Assembly (NCBI GenBank): GCA_933207985.1
Contig: OW240917.1
Location: 104,814,756 to 104,878,755 of the forward strand
From: Pelobates cultripes
Lineage: Eukaryota > Chordata > Amphibia > Anura > Pelobatidae
Reading direction: 5' to 3'
Length of the DNA stretch: 64,000 bases
Shown here: positions 10,538-20,547 of the stretch, in pieces
Numbering within the stretch: the stretch's first letter is position 1
Layout: each line of letters begins with the position of its first letter
Program-made: the position numbers and the translations under genes
Notes under the pieces: generated by a model
The model's database searches: none
Seen by the model: only the letters and a program-made list of their open reading frames with translations
What the model was told of the DNA's origin: nothing

Positions 10538-11330
10538 ATTGGGCACGATGTCCCTCTAGCAGGACATTTAGGAGTACGTGACGCGGCCCACCAGATAACC
10601 CAAAAATGTTTTTCGCCATGGATAAATGGGATCGTGCGACGGTACTGCAAAATGTGTGACACTTGTCAACGGGTAGGGAAGCCTTTAGTCGAATAGCTGT
10701 TGACATTGTGGGATTCCTAGCCAGGCCTAGTCCATCTGGGAAGAAATATACTCTTACCGTGGTGGACTATGCTACCCACTATCTTGAGGCGGTGGCACCA
10801 TCTAATGTTCACGCAGAGACAGTGGCAGATACACTGGTCAAAGTATTTACCCGAGTTAGGTTTCCAAAGGAAATCCTCTCGGACCAAGGGACCCAGTTCA
10901 CAGCTGTTTTAACACGGCAGCTGTGGAAAGTTTGTAATATTAATCCTATATTTAGCGCTTTAATGGGACCCTCAAGCAAATGCTCCGAACCTTTACTGAC
11001 GCTTGCAGAGACTGGGAGAGATTCCTGCCCCACCTGCTATTCGCGTACCGAGAATCCACAGGGTTTTCCCCCTTTGAGTTGCTGTATGGGAGAAGGGTAC
11101 CAGGTCCCCTTGATCTCATCAGGGAGCACTGGGAGGGAGAAACAGAACATGAGGGAACCCCATATGTCCTGGAACTCCGGGACCGCATGGAGCAATTGTA
11201 TCTGAGGGTAAGGGAGAATCTCCAGGCTGCCCAGGGAAGACAGAAGCTCTGGTATGATCGGGGGTGCCCTAGAGCATACCTTTCAGATAGAGCAAAATGT
11301 TATGGTACTTAAACCTGTGAGATCAGACAA
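10538..11330 (+). pseudogene. Gypsy integrase, broken
   Basis: The N-terminal zinc-binding domain is visible as HDVPLAGHLGV followed by YCKMCDTCQRVGK. The core has the first catalytic Asp in VDIVGFLARP and the second in ILSDQGTQFT. At about 10957 a deletion with frameshift removes the stretch holding the third catalytic residue (Glu) and joins directly to RFNGTLKQMLRTF. The C-terminal part continues at 10980-11312 with LLFAYRESTGFSPFELLYG and PLDLIREHWE, typical of Gmr1-like integrases. It would integrate cDNA if intact. Confidence 0.85.
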
Positions 11331-11379
11331 ACTCCAGGCAGCTTGGCAGGGCCCTTATAGTATGTATAGAGATGGAACA

Positions 11380-12060
11380 AGCTAAGCAGTTACTAGCAGA
11401 GAAACACTTGACATTTTCACAGGAACCAGGGTATACCACTCTAGCAGTGCAAAAGGTAGAAACCCCCGGACAAGCGCCTCTTAGACAACCTCCTTATCGT
11501 ATTCCTGAAGCAGTCCGGGAAGGAATGCTGAAGGAAATACAATATTAAACCCTCAGACAGTCCATGGGCCTCACCTGTAGTCCTCGTACCCAAGAAGGAC
11601 AAAATCACCAGGTTTTGCGTGGACTACAGGCGACTTAATGACAAGACTATCACTGATGCCTACCCGATGCCTACCCGATGCCCCGATGCTAGATCGCATA
11701 GCCAGGGGACGTTATTTAATCACCATTGATCTTTGTAAATGCTATTGGCAGATCCCCCTGGCCGTGGAAGCCATCACCAAATTGGCATTTGTCACCCCGT
11801 TTGGCCTGTACCAGTTCAGAGTCATGCCATTCGGGATGAAAAATGACCCAGCTACGTTTCAACGTATGGTGGATAGACTCCTTGATAGCTTTCAGGATTT
11901 TGCTTGTGCATACCTTGATGACATTGCAATCTACAGTGATTCTTGGGAGGAACATCTGGTTCATGAAGGGGTAGTCCTGGATAAGATTCGGGCTGCCAGC
12001 CTGACTCTGAAACCACACAAGTGCCATCTTGGTATGGCCTAAGTACAATACTTGAGACAC
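11380..12060 (+). pseudogene. Gypsy reverse transcriptase, broken
   Basis: Begins EQAKQLLAEKHLTF, then [56 protein letters not shown] (first catalytic Asp), FRVMPFGMKNDPATFQ and CAYLDDIAIYS (YLDD catalytic pair). A stop interrupts it near 11548. Replication slippage has duplicated an 11-bp unit around 11655-11690 (GATGCCTACCC repeated), disturbing the PMPR block. Confidence 0.9.
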
Positions 12061-12735
12061 CAGGTGGGGTGTGGGTAATAAAGACCAGAGCCGGCAAAGA
12101 TTGAGGCAGTAGCTAACTGGCCCAAACCTCATACCAAGACCCAGGTATTGGACTTTCTAGGGACTGCAGGGTACTACCGAAGCTTTGTCCCGACTACAGC
12201 ACAATAGCTAAACCCCTGACTGACCTGACCAAGAAGAATTTGCCTAGGCAGGTCCTGTGGTCTCCAACCTGTGAGGCCTCTTTTCAGTCCCTAAGGCAAG
12301 CACTAATTAATGCCCCTGTCTCAGCTGCCCCAGTTCCTAACAAAAGTTTTATTGTACACACAGACGCTTCCATGTTTGGACTGGGGGCAGTATTGAGTCA
12401 AGTGGGAGAGGACAGAAGGAGAGCACCCTTTTGCATATCTCAGCAGAAAGCTACTACCCTGAGAAGTGAGTTATGCGGCAGTGGAGAAAGAACGCTTGGC
12501 ACTGGTTTTGGAGCTAAAGAAGTTAACCTCTTATGTGTAGGGACAAGAGTTCACCCTCATCACCGACCACAACCTGTTGGTCTGGCTTAACCGGGTCACA
12601 GGGGAAAATGGCAGGTTATTACGGTGGAGCCTGGCTCTGCAACCATGCAATTTTACAATACACTACCGACCCGGTAAGCAGAATGGCAACACCTACGGGT
12701 TGTTTCGACAAACAGACCTCACCATGGTAACTTAG
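12061..12735 (+). pseudogene. Gypsy RNase H and connection domain, broken
   Basis: TIAKPLTDLTKKN is the connection region, then FIVHTDASMFGLGAVLSQ carries the catalytic Asp of RNase H. TTDHNLLVWLNRVTG and IHYRPGKQNGN follow across frameshifts, ending at FRQTDLTMVT. No integrase follows, and the LTR begins about 75 bp later. Confidence 0.8.
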
Positions 12736-12796
12736 TTCCGGACATCCTCAAGTTGACCCAAAAAGCATCAAACCGGGTCTGCCGGAGTGTCCCACA

Positions 12797-12808
12797 AGGA
12801 GGGAGCAA
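12797..12808 (+). promoter_or_regulatory. Polypurine tract
   Basis: AAGGAGGGAGCAA lies directly before the TGTGACAG start of the LTR. It would prime plus-strand DNA synthesis. Confidence 0.75.
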
Positions 12809-13785
12809 TGTGACAGACCACTCTGTCCCTGGATTTTATATTTTATTTCTTATTTCATCTGTTTGTTCAGTAATCCTAATTTTCCCTATGAATACCCTGT
12901 GACTATGGCCCCTTTAATTCGAGAGACCCTATTTGTGCCTATTTGGACTCTGAACAATAGCACTTCAAACATTCAAAGTAGTCGAAGTGGCCGCCATTCA
13001 ACATTCGAACTCGTGGCGGCGGCCATCTTATTTGGTCAAAGTGTTCAGCTGTGTTTTGTCGTTGAGTTCATAGAACTCAAATCGGACACGCAACGGCATG
13101 AACACCGCCGAAAAGTTACTTTCCAGGAAACTTCGACAATTCGAACGGGAGTTGAACGGCGTTCGGTGATTCAAAGCCCACAAACAAGGGACACACATTG
13201 ACTATGATTATTCACAATTTAATTCGGTAATTGTTACGATACTTCAACAGTTGGAAATAGACCGGCCTAATCATCTGGAACTGTTTTGGGCATGAAACCA
13301 AACGTGCGGTCGGTCAAAATGGAACTTCCACAAAATTCCTAAATCCCTGCTCTGATCCAGGTGATTTTTTTGATATGTTGTTCACCTAGGATATGACATT
13401 TAGGAAAATATGTTGTATTTTGGGGTAGTTGTGCTATTTTATAAAAATGTGTGTTTTTTCTGCCTAGGGTTAATTAAGTTAATACATTATCTGCCTTAAG
13501 TATATCACAGGTAGAGGGGAGGGATTGTGTACTGTATGTAGGAGTGCCATTCCTTATCACATTGCTTTTATTGGCTTGCATTCTTTGTGTCCTGTGCCCA
13601 GCAAGGTCCACCTGGGTGTCAACCTTGTTGGGAAACTTGCATAAAAGGCCAGTGTGTCTCCATTAAAATTCAGTTCCTGATTTACCCTCAACACAGAACC
13701 TCAACTCGTGCTTGGAGGGAAAAGCTATACATGCGATAATCCCTGCTCTTGGGATTGCTCTTTGGAGTATTATAATCACTAACTC
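12809..13785 (+). repeat. 3' LTR of the Gmr1-like gypsy element
   Basis: Starts TGTGACAG at the purine tract. Internal GAACACCGC and GGCGGCGGCCATCTT blocks recur in the LTRs at 37758-38760 and 40215-41503. A TATA-like CATAAAAGG is at about 13641 and an ATTAAA signal at 13662. Its right end is obscured by the hAT-like fragment starting at 13786. Confidence 0.75.
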
Positions 13786-14160
13786 CAGTGGCGTACTAAG
13801 GAGGGGGCGGAGGGGGCGGTCCGCCCCGGTGCCACCAGGGTGGGGTGTGCGATGACCCTGGTCTGGGAGCTGGATGGGGCTGTGTGAGCTGTATGGCAGC
13901 ACTGTGCCCCAAGGTAGTTAGGGTGCAGGGCGGCCAGAACAGCTCACACACACTAAGAGCAGCTGAACTGGCCACAGGGAGGTAAAGTGGGGGCGGAGCT
14001 AATACAAATCAGGGGCGGATCCACACCGGCAGCAGGGGGCGGGGCTTAATACAGCCCTTACAAACTGCTGCTGTTACTGCTCCACATGGAGGTGCAGCAA
14101 TATGGAATACCTGCTTCTCCACAGGCTTCAGGGAATCCAGTCCTCCTCAATCCCACTGTC
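13786..14160 (+). mobile_element. hAT-like fragment
   Basis: Begins CAGTGGCGTAC, a common hAT-type terminus, followed by a G-rich stretch and CCGCCCCGGTGCC. The matching right terminus and 8-bp duplication were not found. It lies between the gypsy LTR and an LTR-like family-A copy. Confidence 0.4.
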
Positions 14161-14163
14161 TGT

Positions 14164-14660
14164 GTCAGGATTACTGTTTGATCCAGCACGTAGAACTGTA
14201 CAGCACGGATGACAAATAAGTAACGTATTACCGGTCCTTAGAATGGCCGGATTTAACGTACAAAGAATAGTCAAAAATACTAGCCGAGGTCAGGGAACAC
14301 AGAAAGGGACACAGCGATGAGGAAAGCCAGGAGTCAGGATACCAGAATATAGAGAAGTCAATAAACAAAGCCAAAGTCAAAAACCAGGTAGAAAACTATA
14401 AACAGGAACGCGCTCTCAGACAACCACAAGGGAAACCACGACAGGGCACTGAGCAGGCTGAGAACTGGGCCTAAATACCCCTCCTTTAGTTCTGATAGGC
14501 TGTAACCGGCCTTTGACCCCAAAGTCAGTTACCAGGTTTCATTTGCATAATTGCTGCTCAGCATTAACCCTTCTGTGGATTAGGTTGCTGCTCGGCACAA
14601 CTTTTCCTGTGTGGACAGTAAATGTCATTAACCACATTTCTATAAGCGGATGAATATGTG
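14164..14660 (+). repeat. Dispersed LTR-like repeat, family A, copy 1
   Basis: Starts TGTCAGGATTACTG, then TTGATCCAGCACG. The same sequence occurs at 28634-29200 (+), 49312-49575 (+) and 21080-21575 (-). Shared internal words include AATGGCCGG and CCGAGGTCAGGGA. The TGTCAGGAT...ATCCTGACA form suggests an LTR, but no coding partner is seen. Confidence 0.6.
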
Positions 14661-14752
14661 ACAGTCTGTAAGTAAGAGTGTGTGACTGTGACAGTGTGTC
14701 TGTGTGACTGTGTGTGTGTAAAACTATCTGTCTGTAACTATGTGTGTATGTG
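14661..14752. repeat. GT-rich minisatellite, left part
   Basis: Variants of the unit GTGTGTGACTGTGACAGT and CTGTCTGTAACTATGTGTG. The same unit resumes at 16545, so the hAT element inserted into this array. Confidence 0.75.
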
Positions 14753-15149
14753 CAGGGCCGCCATCAGCGGGTGACAACAACAACGGTTATCACGGGCCCC
14801 ACGTGGAGCGACGAAACTGCCGCAGGTGCATCTGCACCGGGGCCCATCAGGTGGCCCAAGCATTTAGGGCCACTCAATGGGCCCAATATCTTCAGAGGCC
14901 CAGTCAGCGCTGCGGCCGTGTAATTGCGCGACTGGGCCCCTTTAAAAAAAATTGCGGCTGCACCTCAAGTGCTGCTGGGAGGAAGTGAACGGCTGTCACT
15001 TCCTCTCAACTTACTCCATGCGGGGGAGAGCAGCAGGAGAACGGAGGACAGGAGAGCGGAGGACAGGAGAAGACACCAGAGGCATCCGCTCCCATCATCC
15101 CCAGCCACCCTCCTGCAACTTAAAGGTAAGAGGAGGGTGGCTGATAAAT

Positions 15150-15750
15150 GAGGTGTGTGTGTATATGTCTGTGTGTGTGTCAGTATGTATGTATTTATGT
15201 GTCTACCTGTATGTGTGTGTGTATGTCAGTATGTATATATGTCTGTATGTATGTGTCTATCTGTATGTGTGTGTGTATGTCAGTATGTATATATCTCTGT
15301 GTGTGTCAGTATGTATGTGTGTATGTATGTCAGTATGCATGTATGTCTGTGTGTGTATGTCAGTATGTCTGTGTGTATGTGTCTATCTGTATGTCAGTAT
15401 GTATATATGTCTGTCTGTATGTATGTATGTATGTATGTCTGTGTGTGTGTGTATGTCAGTGTGTATGTGTGTATGTATGTATATATCTATCAGTATGTAT
15501 GTCAGTATGCATGTATGTCTGTGTGTGTGTATGTCAGTATGTCTGTATGTATCTGTGTATGTATATATCTATCTGTGTGTGTGTGTGTGTATGTCTGTAT
15601 GTATGTATATCAATGTGTATGTGTATGTATGTGTATGTATGCCATTATGTATGTATGTATGTATGTCAGTATCTATTTATGTGTATGTATGTATGTATGT
15701 CTGTTTGTATGTTTGTATGTTAGTTTATATGTATGTCTGTTTGTCAGTAT
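15150..15750. repeat. ATGT-type tandem array, left part
   Basis: Degenerate repeats of TGTATGTCAGTATGTATG type. Long open frames here in several phases are artefacts of stop-free simple sequence. The array resumes at 16240 after the nested insertion. Confidence 0.9.
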
Positions 15751-16224
15751 GCAAAATTGTATAATGTATCAGAATAAAAGCAGCTTGTCTCCACACTGGG
15801 TGGTATTCATATGCAGCAGTTGAACCAATCAAGATACAGGATCTGGAACAGTGATAGCACCACCAAGACAATAAGAAATAAACATTCAATACAGAAACAA
15901 AATAAAAACAATTCCAACGCGTTTCGTCCTTCTCTGGACTTCCTCAGGGATGTGTCAGCTGCTGCATATGAATACCACCCAGTGTGGAGACAAGCTGCTT
16001 TTATTCTGATACATTATACAATTTTGCATTTAAATATCTCAACATATATTCAGTTTGTATTTATTTACATATTATCACTTTTTGGTGATTCACATTATTT
16101 TGTACTTTTGTTTTTTTTTTTCTTTTTCTTGTCACTGTTGTTCTTTGAGTGTTTATAAGGGAACACTTATAAACCTAGGGTACTGTGTGCATTATAGCAC
16201 TGACGGTTAACTGCTTGCTTTTCT
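15751..16224 (-). mobile_element. Penelope-like insertion with perfect inverted arms and 15-bp target duplication
   Basis: Flanked by TCTGTTTGTCAGTAT at 15736-15750 and 16225-16239, a 15-bp direct duplication of the host array. Left arm 15750-15819 and right arm 15959-16028 are perfect inverse copies over 70 bp, with a 139-nt spacer holding a hammerhead-like core. Inverted terminal copies around a ribozyme are known for Penelope-like elements. No coding is present. A T-rich run (about 16107-16130) and a short stem (GGGAACACTTATAAACC region) lie on the right. Confidence 0.65.
15911..15951 (-). ncRNA. Hammerhead-ribozyme-like motif, best preserved
   Basis: Minus strand: arm ATCC, core CTGAGGA, one extra A, stem II GTCC/GGAC with loop AGAGAA, GAAA box, minimal stem III C-GC-G, cleavage site GTT, arm GGAAT. 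All CUGANGA and GAAA positions match the type I consensus. Stem I has three pairs next to the core. The extra A before stem II is unusual. Confidence 0.6.
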
Positions 16225-16239
16225 TCTGTTTGTCAGTAT

Positions 16240-16460
16240 AGATGTATGTCAGTATGTGTATGTACGTCAGTGTGTGTGTCTGTATGTCAGTATGTGTGTG
16301 TATCTGTATGTCAGTATGTGTGTGTGTATCTGTATCTGTGTATGTGTCTATATTTGTGTATGTCTGTTTCAGTATTTGTGTGTATCGTCAGTGTGTGTGT
16401 CTGTATGTCAGTATGTGTGTGTATCTGTCTGTGTCCTTTTGTGTCTGTGTGTGTGTATTC
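16240..16460. repeat. ATGT-type tandem array, right part
   Basis: Continuation of the array at 15150-15750, separated by the Penelope-like insertion. Units such as GTATGTCAGTATGTGTG. Confidence 0.85.
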
Positions 16461-16552
16461 CTGTGGGCAGGATTTAGAGGCGGGGCTTAGAGGCGGGCTC
16501 CTTGAGCTGTGTTAGGGGCCCCACAATTTCTGATGGCGGCCCTGTGTATGTG

Positions 16553-16643
16553 TGTGTGTGTGTGAGACTGTCTGCCTGTAACTGTGTGTGTAACTGTCTG
16601 CCTGTAACTTTGTGTGTGTGTGTTTAACTGTCTGCCTGTAACT

Positions 16644-16675
<32 letters not shown>

Positions 16676-16815
16676 CTGTCTGCCTGTAACTGTGTGTGTA
16701 ACTGTCTGCCTGTAACTTTGTGTGTGTGTGTGTGTGAGACTGTCTCCCTGTATCTGTGTGTGTGTGACTGTCTTCCTGTAACTGCGTGTGTGTGTGTGTA
16801 ACTCTCTGCCTGCTC
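16553..16815. repeat. GT-rich minisatellite, right part
   Basis: About seven units of the form CTGTCTGCCTGTAACTGTG with variable GT runs. It is the right half of the array that starts at 14661. Confidence 0.85.
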
Positions 16816-17907
16816 TGACCGCTACAGACATCAGCATAGACAGTGCTACTGCACTCACTGGACTTTAACATACCAACCCCAGGACGGCTGCTGGGCGATA
16901 AGTAAGTTATGATGCTGTTTTTAGGTTGTCCCTTCCTGGATACCAAGGTTGTGTTAATTTGACAAGGGGAAGAAATGAACATGCCCGATAGCAACGTTGC
17001 ACACAAGTTCTCATATTGCGTGTGAGGTCATAATAAAAGGGGAGATTACTTACTAAACACAGCTGTCCAACACACGCCCTGAATCCAAGAATGTGATTGT
17101 TAGAATCATGAACAAGACCTCGAATGAGGATGAAGACAGGGAATTATAAACTACTTGAAGCAGCAGTATTTTTACCTATTGAGAAAGTTGTCACTACACA
17201 GCAAAACACGTTTTGGATCAAGGACACCCACTGGACTTCTTTTATTGTATGAGTTATATTATTACTTTTGTTTTTATTTATTTTACTTAAAATAAATTTG
17301 ATAAATACACATGCCAAGTTGTCTAGTGGATCATCTACTGCTGCTGCTATATAAAGAAAGGTAGCTGCCTCCTTAAAGGCACATTTATCTGAATACCAGG
17401 AGCCAGGTCTGGGCTCCTAAGAAGATGAGAAACCAATTGCACATTGTATTTATCATTTTGTATTTCTACTGAAACACACTAGGAGCACATTGGTCTCAAT
17501 TTTCCCTCTCTTCCTTCTTCTTTCCTATGTACATGAGGACACTTTCCTATGTACATGAGGACACTTAAAGAGACTCACCAGTGAATGTGATCTTTATTGT
17601 CTCTTTTTTATGTGAGTGTACCCATTGAGATTTTATATTTCCAATTGTATTTTATACTGTATTACACTATATGCATTCTGTTATTTTTAACCGCATTGTA
17701 CAGCTGCTCTAACCCTTAGGGGTAAGTGACCACTTTTTATTGGCGCTCCACTGTTCCAGCTAGTGGTGAAACACTTTTATCACATAGTTTGTATTGTATA
17801 TGCATTTTACTGTGTAAAGAGTTGGGATTCCTTTCACTTATGTGGTAGCCACTATACTATATGTCATGATGGTGTAACATGAAATGCTAAACTGATGTAC
17901 AGACACA
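16816..17907 (+). other. Mostly unassigned, with a Penelope-like relic
   Basis: At 17177-17215 on the + strand, TTGAGAA, a stem-loop, CAAAAC, AC and GTT follow the hammerhead order with several core changes. Downstream AAAATAAATTTGATAAATAC resembles the tails of the other copies. A 22-bp unit TTTCCTATGTACATGAGGAC (first 20 shown) is present twice in tandem at 17521-17564. No gene recognised. Confidence 0.4.
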
Positions 17908-17908
17908 A

Positions 17909-17949
<41 letters not shown>
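17903..17949. repeat. CA/TA microsatellite
   Basis: CACACA followed by about 17 TA units, ending directly at repeat A of the split-repeat element. Confidence 0.9.
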
Positions 17950-17951
<2 letters not shown>

Positions 17952-18348
17952 TGTGGTCGGGGCAATATTGCCGTAATGGTTAGATAACACATAATTAGCA
18001 ATAAACATTTTAGTCAATAGCGCTGGTCAGTTGTGGTGTGCCGGAACCGACAATGCAGTAGGTCTGTAATAAAGAGGGCCCACGTTAGAGGGTGATGTAA
18101 ATCAAGGAAGTGATGGGAGGGGTAACTCGCCCGGCCAACTATGGTAAAGTGGGAGAGGATTGGATGCCCTTATAAAGGGGACCAAAGCCCATCCCACAAC
18201 TACAGGCTCAGCCTTAAATTTGAGGTCACGGCAATATTGCCGTAATAGTTAGATAATACATAATTATCAATAAACATCTTAGTCAATAGCACTGGTCAGT
18301 TGTGGTGTGCCAGAACCGATGATGCAGTAGGCCTGTAATAAAGAGGGC
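17950..18348. repeat. Composite repeat A-B-A' of the split-repeat element
   Basis: A and A' share TTTG, GGCAATATTGCCGTAAT, AATAAACAT, CACTGGTCAGTTGTGGTGTG and GTAATAAAGAGGGC with few differences and equal length. Between them B holds AAAGTGGGAGAG, TTGGATGCCCTTATAAAGGG and CCCACAACTACA. The palindromic GGCAATATTGCC near the start of each A copy is notable. Confidence 0.8.
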
Positions 18349-20463
18349 AAAAAAGAAGTGTACCATACTATTATATTCATTCTACAATACTTCAAAATTA
18401 ATCTGGTATAGATAATGTATAAGAGGATGATTGCCAGCATCCCGTGCCCGCGGTTGCCAAGTCCGGCCGTGATTCGTGGAGTAGTCCCGGCTCTAAGGGA
18501 TGTCGGACTAACTGTGTATAATATGCGAGATGGAGCACCAGACCTTGCAGAGGTGTTGGGTAGAGGCAGTCCCCCAGTTACTTGGGAACTCAAGGCATAT
18601 GATTTATACAAAGCCACCATTAGTATGATCCTTATAACGTACCGGCAGGCTAGCTATTGCCAAGTGGTGAAGAATTTAACTAATGAGAGTGACGGGTGAG
18701 GCCCTGCTAATTGCCAAGCGTCATGAGAGGCTGTACCTATGCATTTGCCCGAGGGGAGGTAGAGGCCACCGAGACGTGGGTGGCGGAGTGATGGCCTCTC
18801 AGTGACTACTAAACCATAAAATAGAATGGGAGTGACAGGTGAGTGACAGGTGAGGCCCTCCCTATGCAACAATGCAAGGTGAATGCAGTGGGCCGATGGC
18901 GTCATATGAGGGGTACCTCCGAGCATGAGGATGGGTGTTGGCCCACTAGACTATGGCATAGAGGCCAGAAACCTGTCATAGTTGGCACCTAGATCCCTAA
19001 CAACCAGTACCAGTATCTGCTAATAGGGGACCTCAGCGTTGGCCAGATCATGAACCCTGCCAAATCGTGGACCCATGGTGTCCGAGAATGTATGCGTTGC
19101 CGGATTGTGGATCCATTTAGAATAGTGACTGAGCATGTATGCCTCTGCGAGGGCCTGATCATGGACCCATGTAGAAAGGTGACTAAGAACGTATGCTACA
19201 GCGCGGACCGGATCGCAGACCTGAATAAGTGAAAATGACCTACCCTCCTGGTGGACACGAGGCGAGGCAAAGCAAATGCTGCTAGGAAGGATGAGCTTCT
19301 CGGCAGGACCACGATTGGACAAAACGGGCCACCCAGAGAAAAGACCCGAGCCTGAACCATAGAGGAAGGAAGCTAAGGAGGGTATAGGATTATGGCCAAA
19401 AAAGGAAAACCACAAAATAGTGACCAACCCGGAAATGACTAATGGACAAGGACCAGCAGGCGATGCCGGAGAAGGAACATAGACCCGGCAATCAGAGCAC
19501 GGAACATGCCAGGGACCATTACGAAGGTGCAACCGAGCAACCTAAATGAAAAAAACGCACAAAACGTGAACTGGGCAAGGGCAAAACCAGTGGTAAGAGG
19601 TAATAAGTGAACATGAGCGCAAAACACAAAGCAGAAACACCATAGCCAAACACCCACTCACAGCATACCCAGACACACCAAAAACTATGAAGCAGAGCCA
19701 CACATCTGCAACCCCACAAAACCAACCAAGAGCACAGCAAGCGAGAAACCATAGCAACCCAGCAATGCAAAAGGAGACGAACAACCGCCCAACTCTGCAA
19801 TCCAAGCCCACCCGGAAAGAGCCACTAGGAGAGCGCCGAACATGGCACGAACAGCAAGACGCACGCGAACAGTACAGCCTGCATTCCCGTAGAAGGCCGG
19901 GAAAACAGCTGAACAGCCCACAACACATGCCCCAATCCCCCCATCATAAAAAAACAAGACCCAACCGACAGCACAGTAATTCACCCAGCCAATCCCCCCG
20001 CTCCCCCCACAGAGACAAACTGGGTAGCAAGAGGTGGGGAGTCTGTACCATGAGACGCAGTATGGAAGCCAAGTACAGCATCCAAAAAGCAGCCTGAACC
20101 AGACCATCAAACGCACCATCAGAGGAGGGGAGCGGTCGCGGAGGGCAAGGCGCCGACAACCTGTGGGGAGGGAGTGACCCACCCATAGACATGGGGAGCC
20201 CGAGAGCAACCCTGCTGCCACAGGGAAACCCCGTAACACCCAAGGAACAGCGCAGTCGTACTGCCAGGTGGAATCCCCCCACCTCCCCCACAGACAGGCA
20301 CCGGAGTGAGGTCAGGCCACCCCGCCAGGAGTCCCGGTACCACCTGCAACACAGGGCAGTGAGGGGGGGCAGAGATGGACGGACCCCATGAAATCGGCAG
20401 GCGCCCGGCAGTAGCAGCAGCAGGACAACCGCAAAGCGACTGCACAGGGAAAGCCAGATAAGT

Positions 20464-20547
20464 GTAACTTGCTCAACCAACCACAGTAAAGTGGGAGAGA
20501 ATTGGATGCCCTTATAAAGGGGACCCAAGCCCTCTCCCACAACTACA
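20464..20547. repeat. Repeat B' of the split-repeat element
   Basis: Matches 18122-18204 almost throughout: AAAGTGGGAGAGAATTGG, ATGCCCTTATAAAGGGGACC and CCCACAACTACA. The CCCTTATAAAGGG core is palindromic and contains TATAAA. Confidence 0.8.

Larger units (their letters stand above)
10538..13785 (+). mobile_element. Gmr1-like Ty3/gypsy LTR retrotransposon, 5' truncated
   Basis: The pol domains run integrase (10538-11330), reverse transcriptase (11380-12060), RNase H (12061-12735), then a purine tract and the 3' LTR at 12809. Ordinary gypsy elements have integrase last. Integrase before RT is the Ty1/copia-like order of the Gmr1 group, reported in fish and other deuterostomes. RNase H is followed directly by the LTR, which fits Gmr1 and argues against a chance rearrangement. 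Gag, protease and the 5' LTR are missing. Confidence 0.8.
14753..16544. mobile_element. Non-autonomous hAT element with 8-bp target duplication
   Basis: The left end CAGGGCCGCCATCAG (14753) is the inverse of the right end CTGATGGCGGCCCTG (16530-16544). The 8-bp flanks TGTATGTG at 14745-14752 and 16545-16552 are identical, as expected for hAT transposition, though they lie in GT-rich DNA. The interior has no transposase. It is made of GC-rich subterminal DNA, an ATGT-type tandem array, and a nested Penelope-like insertion. Confidence 0.85.
17950..20547 (-). mobile_element. Element with split direct repeats (Ngaro/DIRS-like geometry), non-autonomous
   Basis: Repeat A (17950-18079) recurs as A' (18219-18348), both 130 bp. 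Repeat B (18122-18204), lying between them, recurs as B' (20464-20547). The order is A-B-A'-interior-B', which read on the minus strand is the A1-interior-B1-A2-B2 layout of Ngaro and PAT-type DIRS elements. The interior (18349-20463, about 2.1 kb) is GC-rich from about 19000 and shows no recognisable RT, RNase H or tyrosine recombinase. Tandem LTR rearrangement is the alternative. Confidence 0.5.

Noticed and set aside
14745..14752. Doubt that the hAT duplication TGTATGTG is real because it lies in GT-rich repeats
   Set aside because: The doubt was set aside: inverse 15-bp termini define both ends exactly and the 8-bp match is directly adjacent on each side.
14952..15823. Overlapping open frames of 190-270 codons in three phases
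   Set aside because: They are translations of a stop-free ATGT-type tandem array, giving only Cys/Val/Tyr/Met/Ser repeats in every phase.
19439..20542. Several minus-strand frames of 90-198 codons in GC-rich DNA
   Set aside because: They overlap in different phases, are compositionally biased (Leu, Cys, Gly), and show no domain; they lie inside the split-repeat element.
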